DNA of 64,000 nt from Desulfobacterium sp. GTDB lineage: Bacteria > Desulfobacterota > Desulfobacteria > Desulfobacterales > Desulfobacteraceae. The notes under the pieces are model-generated. The model did no database searches and was not told where the DNA came from. It saw only the letters and a list, made by a program, of their open reading frames with translations. Within the stretch, counting starts at the first letter, position 1. Each line of letters opens with the position of its first letter. The stretch is from assembly GCA_030145245.1 (NCBI GenBank), contig JAQYWC010000003.1, positions 62,001-126,000 on the forward strand, read 5' to 3'. Both the position numbers and the translations under genes were made by a program. This document shows positions 27,196 through 34,682 of the stretch, piece by piece.

Positions 27196-27936
27196 ATGTC
27201 CACCATACTCGAAGTTAAAGATCTGACCAAAAAATTTGCTGACACTGAGGTGCTCAAAGGCATCTCCTTTGAATTGAAAAAGGGAGAAACCCTTGCTGTG
27301 ATCGGGTCATCAGGTTCTGGAAAAAGCACCATGCTCAGGTGCCTGAATCAATTGTCACCACCGGATTCGGGCGAGATTCTGCTGGAAGGTGTCAATATAA
27401 ACACCCCTGAGATTGACCTGAATACCGTTCGGGCGGATATGGGATTTGTATTCCAGGATTTTAACCTGTTTATCCATTTAAGCGTCCTTGAAAATGTGAT
27501 GTTCGGGCCTTTAAGGGTTCGGGGACTGCCTAAGAAAGAGGCCCGGGAAATCGCAATGGCCGAGATCGAACGGGTGGGCATGATCGATAAGATCGATTTT
27601 TACCCGGCACAGCTTTCCGGCGGACAGCAGCAGCGAATTTCCATTGCCAGGGCCCTTGCTTTACGACCCAAGCTGATCCTGTTTGACGAACCCACCTCAG
27701 CCCTTGATCCGGAACTCACAGGAGAGGTCCTGGGTGTCATGACTGCCCTTGCAAACGACGGCATGACCGCCATTGTCGTCACCCATGAGATGGGTTTTGC
27801 TCAATCCGTTGCAGACAAGGCCATTTTCATTGACCAGGGCATTATCGTGGAACAGGGGGTGCCCGAACAAATGTTTGCTGCCCCCCGACACGAAAGAACC
27901 AGGCATTTTTTGAGTAATTTTGTCGGCCTGGAATAG
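27196..27936 (+). CDS. Amino acid ABC transporter ATP-binding protein
   Basis: Cytoplasmic GlnQ/HisP-type ATPase of 246 residues. Walker A is GSSGSGKST (about 36-44), the Q-loop is in FVFQDFNLF, the signature is LSGGQQQRISIARAL and Walker B is LILFDEPTSALDPEL, with the switch His in VTHEMGF. ATG 27196 is taken (MSTILEVKDL), with GGAG 11 bases upstream; a TTG 24 bases earlier is the alternative. It lies between the two permease genes. Confidence 0.94.
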   Translation: MSTILEVKDLTKKFADTEVLKGISFELKKGETLAVIGSSGSGKSTMLRCLNQLSPPDSGEILLEGVNINTPEIDLNTVRADMGFVFQDFNLFIHLSVLENVMFGPLRVRGLPKKEAREIAMAEIERVGMIDKIDFYPAQLSGGQQQRISIARALALRPKLILFDEPTSALDPELTGEVLGVMTALANDGMTAIVVTHEMGFAQSVADKAIFIDQGIIVEQGVPEQMFAAPRHERTRHFLSNFVGLE

Positions 27937-27968
27937 CCGATATCCAATGAACCGGAGAGTTTAAGCAA

Positions 27969-28640
27969 ATGATCAGTTTCTTTCATTATGCCATGGAGAT
28001 CTTACCGGATATGTTATCAGGTGCCTGGATCACCATCCAGCTGTCTGTTGTCTGTATCACCGTAGGCATTATTTTCGGTATGATGCTGGGGGTTGCACGG
28101 GTTTATTCCAGTAAATACATCTACTGGATCGTAACAGGCTATGTTGAATTCCTGCGGGGAACCCCTTGTCTGCTTCAGCTGTTTTTCATCTATTACGGTC
28201 TGGGTGATATGGGGTTGCTGCTCAAGCCTGTGCTTGCGGCCGGTATTGCCCTTGGGATCAATACATCCGTGTATCAGGCCGAATATTTCAGGGGGGCCAT
28301 ACAGTCCATTAAACCCGGACAGATGACCGCTGCAAGGGCCATGGGCCTCAGCAAGTGGAAAGCCATCCGGTATGTTATTCTGCCCCAGGCACTGAGGCTT
28401 GTGATTCCGTCCTCCTCCAACGAAATCATCTATATGTTCAAATATACATCGGTGGCGTTTGCCGTGGGGGTACCGGAACTCCTTGCCCAGGCAGATATCA
28501 CCGGGGCGATGAATTTCCGGTATTTTGAGTCTTATCTGCTTGCTGCCATCATTTACACCATCATGGTGTTTACCGTGGCTAAAATCATGAGCATCATAGA
28601 AAAAAAGGTATATGTTCCGGGATTGCAGCTCATGCAATAA
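27969..28640 (+). CDS. Amino acid ABC transporter permease 2
   Basis: Second permease of the transporter, 223 residues, with the HisQ/GlnP layout: VEFLRGTPCLLQLFFIYYGLG, and an EAA loop (KPGQMTAARAMGLSKWKAIRYVILPQ). It lies 32 bases after the ATPase gene. The racemase gene begins 43 bases after its stop, so transport and metabolism are on one transcript. Confidence 0.92.
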   Translation: MISFFHYAMEILPDMLSGAWITIQLSVVCITVGIIFGMMLGVARVYSSKYIYWIVTGYVEFLRGTPCLLQLFFIYYGLGDMGLLLKPVLAAGIALGINTSVYQAEYFRGAIQSIKPGQMTAARAMGLSKWKAIRYVILPQALRLVIPSSSNEIIYMFKYTSVAFAVGVPELLAQADITGAMNFRYFESYLLAAIIYTIMVFTVAKIMSIIEKKVYVPGLQLMQ

Positions 28641-28683
28641 CTATCTTTTAACGTCATTGTTCACACAGGCGCTTATAAAACGG

Positions 28684-29784
28684 ATGACCCATTCAACCAC
28701 CAGTTTGACGCACTCTCCCAGAATAGAGATCGACCTTGGAAAAATATACAGAAACACAAAACGGTTAAACCATATGTTTCTGGCCAGGGGCATCTCAGTC
28801 ATGGGGGTGACCAAAGGTGTTCTCGGCAGTCCCCCTGTTGCTGCTGCCATGACCGCAGCCGGGGTCGGGTATCTTGCGGACTCAAGAATTGAGAATATCA
28901 AAAGAATTAAGGACGCCGGCGTCAAAAATACCTTTGTTCTCATCAGAACGCCATCCATGGGCAAAGTCAGACAGGTGGTGAAATATGCTGACATCAGCCT
29001 TAACTCGGAACTTGATGTGATTCAACAGCTGGCTTGTGAAGCAAGGGCACAGAACAAGGTCCATGGTATTCTGCTCATGGTGGATTTAGGGGATCTGCGG
29101 GAAGGTATCCTGCCTGAAGATATGGAAGAGACCCTTGCCGCCGTCAACACCTTCAAGGGTGTCAAAACCATTGGCATCGGCACCAACCTTGGCTGTATCG
29201 GGGGGGTGACTCCGGGCCAGGACAAAATGGACGAACTCTCAAGGATCGCTGTAACGCTTGAGAACCGGTTTAAGATTCGGTTTGATCTTGTCTCCGGCGG
29301 TAACTCAGCCAATTATCACTGGGCTGAAGAATCTGGCCGGTTGGGCAGAATCAATAATTTAAGAATCGGTGAAATGATCTTTACCGGGTGTAGTACAATT
29401 GACTATTCTCCTGTGGAACAACTTGAAACAAACGTAAGCCGCCTTGTTGCCGAAGTGATAGAGGTCAAGCAAAAGGACTCTCTGCCCGGTGGCACCGTGG
29501 CCACAAACGCATTTGGGGAAATTCCCGTGTTTGCCGATCGCGGAATCATCACAAGGGCGATTCTGGAGATCGGTCGCCAGGATGTACTGCCCCAGGGGCT
29601 AAGCCCGGTCAATGATATGGAGATCATTGGCGTCAGCAGTGATCATGTTGTCCTTGATTCAAAAGAGCACAGGGTTAAGATCGGCGACCAGATCGGTTTC
29701 CATCTGACCTATGGTGCCCAGCTTTCAGCAATGACATCGCCGTACATTGAAAAAGTGTATCTGAACAGTGGAGAATATATATAA
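28684..29784 (+). CDS. PLP-dependent amino acid racemase, ornithine-racemase-like
   Basis: Alanine-racemase-fold enzyme of 366 residues, closest in wording to ornithine racemase (Orr) of clostridia and the YhfX group. It has RIEIDLGKIYRN at the start, the PLP-binding Lys44 in GVTKGVLG, VDLGDLREGI and SGGNSANYHW. Such enzymes interconvert L- and D-ornithine (or lysine). The ATG at 28684 gives a family-length protein; the frame opens 72 bases earlier inside the permease. It sits directly between the transporter and the aminotransferase, so it probably feeds imported D-ornithine into catabolism. Exact substrate is inferred. Confidence 0.78.
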   Translation: MTHSTTSLTHSPRIEIDLGKIYRNTKRLNHMFLARGISVMGVTKGVLGSPPVAAAMTAAGVGYLADSRIENIKRIKDAGVKNTFVLIRTPSMGKVRQVVKYADISLNSELDVIQQLACEARAQNKVHGILLMVDLGDLREGILPEDMEETLAAVNTFKGVKTIGIGTNLGCIGGVTPGQDKMDELSRIAVTLENRFKIRFDLVSGGNSANYHWAEESGRLGRINNLRIGEMIFTGCSTIDYSPVEQLETNVSRLVAEVIEVKQKDSLPGGTVATNAFGEIPVFADRGIITRAILEIGRQDVLPQGLSPVNDMEIIGVSSDHVVLDSKEHRVKIGDQIGFHLTYGAQLSAMTSPYIEKVYLNSGEYI

Positions 29785-29817
29785 CACAGGCTGTTTATAA
29801 TTTAATAATTCTACAGA

Positions 29818-31017
29818 GTGGACAAAAAAATGGATTATTTTGAAATTGAAAGTAAACTGGGAGCAAACAACTACAAACCCCTTGATGTTGTTTTAAACAG
29901 AGGAGAAGGTGTCTGGGTCTGGGACGTTGACGGCAATCGCTATATGGATTGCCTGTCCGCTTACTCTGCGGTGAACCAGGGCCATTGCCATCCCGAGATT
30001 GTCAAGGCCCTGACCGAACAGGCGGGAAAACTGTCTCTGACATCCCGGGCCTTTAGAAATGATCAGCTGAGTTTTTTCTACAAAGAGTTATGCGACCTGA
30101 CCAATTCCCATAAGGTACTCCCCATGAACAGCGGCGCAGAAGCTGTGGAAACCGCCATCAAGGTTGTCAGGAAATGGGGATATAAAACCAAGGGCATTGC
30201 TGAGAACAAAGCGGAAATCATTGTTTGTGATAATAATTTCCACGGCAGGACCATCACCATTGTCAGCTTCAGTTCAGACCAGGGCGCAAGGGATGGGTTT
30301 GGCCCCTTTACCCCGGGCTTTAAAAGCATTCCCTTTGGCGATGCAAAAGCCCTGGAAAATGCCATTACCGAAAACACCATCGCCTTTATGGTTGAGCCCA
30401 TCCAGGGTGAAGCCGGTGTGATCATTCCCCGGGACGGGTACTTAAAAGATATCAGAAGAATATGCGATGAGAACAATGTTGTTCTCATTCTCGATGAAAT
30501 TCAGACAGGTCTTGGCCGAACAGGAAAACTACTGGCTGAAGAACATGAAGGCATTGAGGCAGACATGACCCTGATTGGCAAGGCATTGTCCGGCGGGCTT
30601 TATCCTGTGTCTGCCGTGCTGTCCAATACTGAGATCATGGATGTGCTCAATCCGGGTGAACATGGCAGTACCTTTGGAGGCAATCCCCTGGCGTGTGCTG
30701 TGGCCCGGGCGGCCCTTGGGGTGCTGGTCAGGGAAAAGATGGTCGAAAATTCCGCTGAAATGGGTGAATACTTTTTGAATGGCCTGAAAACCCTGAAGAA
30801 TCCGTTGGTCAAAGAGGTGCGGGGCAGGGGGCTGATGATCGGACTGGAATTTATTCCTGAAAAAACAAACGCAAGAACCTATTGTGAAAGCCTGAAGGAC
30901 AACGGCCTTCTCTGCAAAGAGACCCACAAAAACATCATCCGGTTTGCTCCGCCACTGGTCGCAACAAAAGAAGATATCGATTATGCCCTGGATATCATTC
31001 AAGGGGTTATCGGATAA
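29818..31017 (+). CDS. rocD: Ornithine aminotransferase
   Basis: Class III PLP aminotransferase of 399 residues that turns L-ornithine and 2-oxoglutarate into glutamate-5-semialdehyde and glutamate. RocD-like wording runs throughout: [51 protein letters not shown], and the PLP lysine at about 255 (IGKALSGG), then [10 protein letters not shown]. The frame starts at GTG 29818; ATG 29830 is an equal candidate. It lies 33 bases after the racemase. Acetylornithine aminotransferase is the main alternative, but RocD fits better. Confidence 0.88.
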   Translation: MDKKMDYFEIESKLGANNYKPLDVVLNRGEGVWVWDVDGNRYMDCLSAYSAVNQGHCHPEIVKALTEQAGKLSLTSRAFRNDQLSFFYKELCDLTNSHKVLPMNSGAEAVETAIKVVRKWGYKTKGIAENKAEIIVCDNNFHGRTITIVSFSSDQGARDGFGPFTPGFKSIPFGDAKALENAITENTIAFMVEPIQGEAGVIIPRDGYLKDIRRICDENNVVLILDEIQTGLGRTGKLLAEEHEGIEADMTLIGKALSGGLYPVSAVLSNTEIMDVLNPGEHGSTFGGNPLACAVARAALGVLVREKMVENSAEMGEYFLNGLKTLKNPLVKEVRGRGLMIGLEFIPEKTNARTYCESLKDNGLLCKETHKNIIRFAPPLVATKEDIDYALDIIQGVIG

Positions 31018-31050
31018 GCACATAACCGTACCGGGAAGAGTAGGGGGGAT

Positions 31051-31518
31051 ATGAAAAAACTGGATGCCCTTGACAAAAAGCTCATACGCTACCTGAGCGA
31101 AGACGGACGGATGCCGGTAAAAGAGCTGGTCTCAAAGCTTGAGATCACAAGTCCGACCCTCCATGCGCGCATGAAAAATCTGTTGCAGTCGGGTGTCTTA
31201 AAGATTGCCGGGCTTGTGGATATCTTTAAGATTAAAAAACTCTTCATGGCCTTTGTGGCCATACGGGTGGTTGATGATTCAAAAATAGAGGAAACATTGA
31301 ATGATCTTTCACTCATGGAGGAGGTGCACAGTGTATTTGCCGTCACCGGCAGATATGATATCTTTGCGGAAATTATTTTCTCAAAGGATATGGAAGCGCT
31401 CTACACCTTCATGTCATCCAAGCTTCCAATGCAGGGCAATATCGACTACAGTGAGTCTTTTGTTGTGATGAAAACAAAGAGCAAATGGACACTTCTCCCG
31501 GCGGGCGTTGATCTGTAA
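31051..31518 (+). CDS. Lrp/AsnC-family transcriptional regulator
   Basis: A 155-residue regulator with an N-terminal winged helix (LDALDKKLIRYLSEDGRMPV then KELVSKLEITSPTLHARMKNL) and a C-terminal RAM ligand-binding domain (about 65-140). It starts 33 bases after the aminotransferase with a GGGGGGAT site and closes the operon. Lrp proteins at the end of amino acid operons usually sense that amino acid and control the operon, so ornithine-responsive autoregulation is expected. Confidence 0.9.
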   Translation: MKKLDALDKKLIRYLSEDGRMPVKELVSKLEITSPTLHARMKNLLQSGVLKIAGLVDIFKIKKLFMAFVAIRVVDDSKIEETLNDLSLMEEVHSVFAVTGRYDIFAEIIFSKDMEALYTFMSSKLPMQGNIDYSESFVVMKTKSKWTLLPAGVDL

Positions 31519-31557
31519 CCCTGCTTTCAGTTCAGCCATATTGAAATATAAGACAAA

Positions 31558-31592
31558 TTGACGCGGTTCCTTAAAAAAAGGAACTGCGTCAA
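31558..31592 (+). terminator. Hairpin at the end of the ornithine operon
   Basis: A 15-bp stem with one mismatch, TTGACGCGGTTCCTT paired with AAGGAACTGCGTCAA, 39 bases after the lrp stop. The plus strand has no T-run after the stem, while the minus side is T-rich, so it may act as a weak or Rho-assisted terminator. Confidence 0.5.
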
Positions 31593-31626
31593 AACCCATC
31601 CCGAAAAACAATATTCAAAAAAAATG

Positions 31627-31641
31627 GTTGACAGCATCAAC
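31627..31641. promoter_or_regulatory. Operator-like palindrome 1 (GTTGA-N5-TCAAC)
   Basis: GTTGACAGCATCAAC overlaps the -35 box of the operon promoter. The same half-sites recur at 31655, 31797 and at the marR promoter (34576). Confidence 0.65.
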
Positions 31642-31656
31642 CTAAATCCATATAGT
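31628..31656 (+). promoter_or_regulatory. Strong sigma-70-type promoter of the permease/TauE operon
   Basis: TTGACA (6/6) at 31628-31633, 17-base spacer, TATAGT (5/6) at 31651-31656. Palindrome 1 covers the -35 and palindrome 2 begins within the -10, the layout of a repressed promoter. The leader to the first ATG is about 165 bases. Confidence 0.7.
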
Positions 31657-31669
31657 TGACATCATCAAC
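31655..31669. promoter_or_regulatory. Operator-like palindrome 2
   Basis: GTTGACATCATCAAC, 28 bases after site 1, running from the end of the -10 box across the expected transcription start. Confidence 0.65.
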
Positions 31670-31828
31670 CATATAGGGCGGGTGGAGAGTGGCCTTGTAT
31701 GGTGTGTGTTAAGCTGTTTTGCTGGTATTCGGAGGCGGGCAACCCATAGCGATGGGAGCCTGTTTTCAAAGCTCAGCAAAAAAATTTCACCAAAAGGTTG
31801 ACGATGTCAATCAAATAGAGGATGTAAA
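31670..31828 (+). other. Leader of the permease operon, possibly structured
   Basis: About 160 untranslated bases. Nested short complements are visible: GCTG (31720) with CAGC, AGGC with GCCT and CCCAT/ATGGG (31744-31757). I cannot match this to a known riboswitch. The third palindrome lies at its 3' end. Confidence 0.3.
31797..31811. promoter_or_regulatory. Operator-like palindrome 3
   Basis: GTTGACGATGTCAAT, the same half-sites with one changed base, 17 bases ahead of the permease start codon. Confidence 0.5.
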
Positions 31829-32725
31829 ATGAACTCATTAACAAAAGCCCTTGGCTATTTCGCTTTTATCACCGCAGAACTCACGGTTCTTTTTCTTGGA
31901 ATCAGTACCATCGTGGCCCTGGTCCTCATGTATATTCCCCAGGAAAAACTTCGGGGGTGGCTCTCCCGGCGGGGGATTCTGGGGAATGTCATTGCGGCTG
32001 TGGTGGGATCTCTGACACCATTCTGTGCCTGTTCCACCATCCCCATGACCCTGGGGATGCTCAATGCCGGCGCACCGTTTGGGCCTGTCATGTCCTTTGT
32101 AATCTCTTCCCCCCTGCTGAACCCCATTATTTTAACCATGGTGGCCGCCATGATGGGGCTGAAGGCCAGCATCATCTATTTTGCGGTTACATTTGCGGCA
32201 TCGGTCGTATTCGGCGTCATTCTGGAGAAAGCAGGTGCGGGAAAATATGTCAAAAAGGTCCGGCTGAAAAATGGCAATAACACTGACCCAAAAGAGGTTC
32301 CGGCCACATTCGGCGGCAAGTTGAAAGTCTCGTTTCTTTCCGCATGGACCGATTTTCGTGGGGTGCTGATCTATCTTCTGATCGGGGTCGGGATCGGAGC
32401 TGCCATTTACGGATACCTTCCCCAGGAGTTTGTGGCAAGGCTGGCAGGACCTGGGAACCCCTTTGCCATTCCCGTTGCAGCCGTTATTGGCATTCCCCTC
32501 TATATCCGTGCAGAGACTGCCATTCCCATCGGCCTTGCCCTCTCACAGAAAGGGATGAGCATGGGGGCCGTCATTGCTCTGATCATCGGCGGTGCCGGGA
32601 TGGCGATCCCTGAAATGAGCATGCTGGCAAGTATTTTCCGCAAACGGCTTGTGGCCTCCATTGTGGTTGTTATTTTCGCAACTGCAGTGATCGGCGGTTA
32701 TGTGTTTAACATGATGCCTGCATAA
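31829..32725 (+). CDS. Permease, DUF318/ArsP-like family
   Basis: A 298-residue inner-membrane protein with about eight helices. The motif TPFCACSTIP (about 64-73), with two cysteines in a membrane helix, and the repeat-like PLYIRAETAIPIG mark the family that includes ArsP, the organoarsenical exporter, and YraQ. Role in this genome is probably export of a thiol-reactive metal, metalloid or sulfur compound. It is first in an operon with a Cys-rich peptide, a rhodanese-like frame and a TauE exporter, under a promoter with MarR-type palindromes. Confidence 0.82.
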   Translation: MNSLTKALGYFAFITAELTVLFLGISTIVALVLMYIPQEKLRGWLSRRGILGNVIAAVVGSLTPFCACSTIPMTLGMLNAGAPFGPVMSFVISSPLLNPIILTMVAAMMGLKASIIYFAVTFAASVVFGVILEKAGAGKYVKKVRLKNGNNTDPKEVPATFGGKLKVSFLSAWTDFRGVLIYLLIGVGIGAAIYGYLPQEFVARLAGPGNPFAIPVAAVIGIPLYIRAETAIPIGLALSQKGMSMGAVIALIIGGAGMAIPEMSMLASIFRKRLVASIVVVIFATAVIGGYVFNMMPA

Positions 32726-32762
32726 GCAGGATATTAATCATTATCAAATAAGGAGAAACACA

Positions 32763-32945
32763 ATGGATAAGAAAAAGAGATCAGGTTTTTTCGCGAAGCT
32801 TCTTGGCGGGAATAAAACAAGCAGCTGCTGTGCGGTTGAATTCGAAGAGATTCCTGAAACCGGATCGAATCCGAACGAGGAAACATCTGTAAAAGAATCT
32901 GAAAAAAAAGAGAAAACCAATACCGGTTGCGGATGTGGCTGCTGA
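32763..32945 (+). CDS. Small Cys-rich peptide, probable metal or thiol binder
   Basis: A 60-residue protein with a basic start (MDKKKRSGFFAKLLGG), a Cys-Cys pair (SSCCAVEFEEIPE, about 21-22) and a C-terminal GCGCGC tail, linked by a charged spacer. No signal peptide. Five cysteines in 60 residues and the position between a Cys-containing permease and a rhodanese-like frame suggest a soluble carrier that hands a metal(loid) or persulfide to the permease. I do not know a named family. It has a good ribosome site (AAGGAGAAACACA). Confidence 0.65.
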   Translation: MDKKKRSGFFAKLLGGNKTSSCCAVEFEEIPETGSNPNEETSVKESEKKEKTNTGCGCGC

Positions 32946-32958
32946 AAGGAGTGAGAAA

Positions 32959-33282
32959 ATGAATAAATTGGATAAAACATTAAAAGTGATGGATCTTGAA
33001 TTTTTTGCAAGCGGTCAGCATGGCGTTACGCCTGCCATGGTTGCCGGTTGCCTGGATAATTCGGAACCATGTGTGTTCCTCGATCTGCGTACAGAAACAG
33101 AGGCCCGTTATCTCAGGTTTGGAAATGTCCAGCATATTCCCCTGGAACAACTGCCCGACCGTATTGGAGAAATACCCCGCAACCGGCCCGTTATCGTATT
33201 AATGCTCAAACCCGGGCCATTGCATGGGGCCGGGGTGCAGCCTGGGGGGCAAACGCCCTGTTCTTGCAGTACATGCTGCTGA
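32959..33282 (+). pseudogene. Rhodanese-like domain, apparently frameshifted
   Basis: Starts well (GGAGTGAGAAA before ATG) and reads a rhodanese N-terminal half (CVFLDLRTETEARYLRFGN, then HIPLEQLPDRIGEIP). After RPVIVL the frame gives LMLKPGPLHGAGVQ and ends PCSCSTCC-stop, unlike any rhodanese. In the other two frames the expected continuation is visible: a TGC at 33203-33205 where the catalytic Cys belongs, and RAIAWGRGAAWGANALFL in the frame of the next gene. Two small indels around the active-site loop explain this. A functional protein with an unusual Cys-rich tail is less likely. Confidence 0.6.
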
Positions 33283-34013
33283 TCTCCATTGCCGCATTGG
33301 CGTTTGGGTTAAGCTTTTTCTTCGCCCTTGGCGGCGTGGGCAGTGCGGTGGCTTTGGTTCCGGCGCTGATCGCCATTGGCGTCCCTGGGGGGGTGGCCCG
33401 GCCGGTGGCATTGCTTGTCAATGTTGCAAGTCTTGGCGGGGCCACCATCCATAATCTCAGAAACGGCAAGTTCAAGCCGGGTTCCTGGTGGCCGCTGATC
33501 GTGTTTTCACTTCCGGCGGCCCCTGTCGGCGCTTGGGTATCTTCCCGGATTCCCCAGGATCTTCTCCAGGGAGTGTTTGCTTTTTTCATGGTCTTTTCCG
33601 GACTCCTGATGATGCTGCCGGTCCGGCAGACCCGGGAAAAAGAACGTGAAACCTGTCCGCCCTTGGGAGGGGCCTTGCTGGGGACAGCCTCAGGCATGAT
33701 ATCAGGGATGCTGGGGGTAGGGGGCGGAGGTGTGATCGTTCCCACGCTGTATGCCATGGGGTTCCGTTCCCAGCACATTGCCATGGTAACGGCACTGACC
33801 GTGCCGTTTTCATCTTTAACCGGGTTTATCGCCTATAGGGCCATGGGCCCGCTCAATATGGACGTCTGTTTGACGGTATCGGCTGCGGCCCTGGCAGGGG
33901 GCATGATCGGCACCCGGGCAATGCATCGGATTGACCAGAGCAAGGTCCGCTTGATTCTGGCTTTGGCTCTCATGGCATCGGGTGGCCGGATTTTGTGGAA
34001 GATGGTGGGGTAG
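33273..34013 (+). CDS. TauE/SafE (DUF81) family sulfite/organosulfonate exporter
   Basis: A 246-residue membrane protein with the two-repeat TauE layout: FGLSFFFALGGVGSAVALVP in the first half and ASGMISGMLGVGGGGVIVPT in the second. The ATG at 33273 places the start at the first helix and overlaps the end of the rhodanese frame by 10 bases. No ribosome site is seen. The same frame is open further upstream and carries the displaced rhodanese C-terminus, so the ancestral gene may have been a rhodanese-TauE fusion. Family members export sulfite, sulfonates or related anions. Confidence 0.83.
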   Translation: MLLISIAALAFGLSFFFALGGVGSAVALVPALIAIGVPGGVARPVALLVNVASLGGATIHNLRNGKFKPGSWWPLIVFSLPAAPVGAWVSSRIPQDLLQGVFAFFMVFSGLLMMLPVRQTREKERETCPPLGGALLGTASGMISGMLGVGGGGVIVPTLYAMGFRSQHIAMVTALTVPFSSLTGFIAYRAMGPLNMDVCLTVSAAALAGGMIGTRAMHRIDQSKVRLILALALMASGGRILWKMVG

Positions 34014-34036
34014 GGACTCACTATGCACCATTTTTT

Positions 34037-34083
34037 GCCTTTGTCCCGGAGGGCTTTGTAGCCAGGCTCTCCGGGACAAAGGC
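34037..34083. repeat. Perfect 15-bp inverted repeat between convergent genes
   Basis: GCCTTTGTCCCGGAG (34037-34051) and its complement (34069-34083), 17-base loop with an inner GGCT/AGCC stem. It lies between the TauE and marR stops and probably limits transcription from both sides, although no T-run follows on either strand. Confidence 0.55.
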
Positions 34084-34131
34084 ATATCCCTGTTTCCGGG
34101 GGATTGTGGGCAGAGGATTTTCCAGGTGCGA

Positions 34132-34557
34132 TTACTTCTTAGCAGCACTGAGAAAGCTGCTTAACGCAGTCAGAATGATCTGCCTCATGGGCTCATCGAT
34201 TTTTTCAACCACATCCCTCATTCTGGCATGGGCATTATCGTTGATCTCTGTAAGGGCTTCCCTGCCTTTTGGAGTGGCCATCACGCAGCAGACACGGCCA
34301 TCCGTCTCACTTTTCCGTCTCTCTGCAAGTGCCTTTTTCTGCAGTCTGTCAACCACCCGTGTGGCACCGCTTTTTGTAATTCCCAGTTTTTGTGCAATAT
34401 TCTGCATGGAGCAGTCGTTCTCCAGGGAAATCTCTGTCAATGCCCGGATATCGGCATAGGACATCCCATGGCAACAGCTGCTGTCCTGGGTATGAATTCC
34501 AAAGTGCCAGACAATTTCATCGATATACTTTAAAAACAATTCTATATTTTCAGCCAT
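34132..34557 (-). CDS. MarR-family regulator with N-terminal Cys-Cys
   Basis: A 141-residue MarR protein. The winged helix is at about 55-95 (NIAQKLGITKSGATRVVDRL, then the wing TDGRVCCVMAT). Cysteines form pairs: SSCC at 27-30 and CC in the wing, suitable for sensing thiol-reactive compounds or metal(loid)s. GAGGA precedes the ATG. A GTTGA-N5-TCAAC palindrome lies in its promoter and matching sites flank the promoter of the permease operon 2.9 kb away, so it is the likely repressor of both. Regulation is inferred from the shared sites. Confidence 0.87.
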   Translation of the reverse strand: MAENIELFLKYIDEIVWHFGIHTQDSSCCHGMSYADIRALTEISLENDCSMQNIAQKLGITKSGATRVVDRLQKKALAERRKSETDGRVCCVMATPKGREALTEINDNAHARMRDVVEKIDEPMRQIILTALSSFLSAAKK

Positions 34558-34575
34558 GGTTCCTCATCATTATTG

Positions 34576-34590
34576 GTTGATCCTATCAAC
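34576..34590. promoter_or_regulatory. Operator-like palindrome 4 at the marR promoter
   Basis: GTTGATCCTATCAAC, same half-sites as the three sites at 31627-31811, immediately downstream of the marR -10 box. Confidence 0.65.
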
Positions 34591-34591
34591 T

Positions 34592-34619
34592 AATAAAACG
34601 TTTACGCTTGTCATGTCAA
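34592..34619 (-). promoter_or_regulatory. Promoter of marR
   Basis: On the minus strand TTGACA (34614-34619), 16-base spacer, TTTATT (4/6, 34592-34597). The palindrome at 34576 covers the expected start point. Confidence 0.5.
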
Positions 34620-34682
34620 TTTTTATTATTTTTAACGATCTGGAATATGGTGAAATGATGATTTCAGTTGGACAAACTGAAG

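Noticed and set aside
31715-31780. Cyclic-di-GMP or other known riboswitch in the permease leader
   Set aside because: Some G-C-rich stems are reminiscent, but the conserved loop sequences are missing.
33262-33320. In-frame TGA after CSTCC read as selenocysteine in the rhodanese frame
   Set aside because: No SECIS-like stem seen just downstream, and the sequence after TGA is not rhodanese-like; frameshift explains the locus better.
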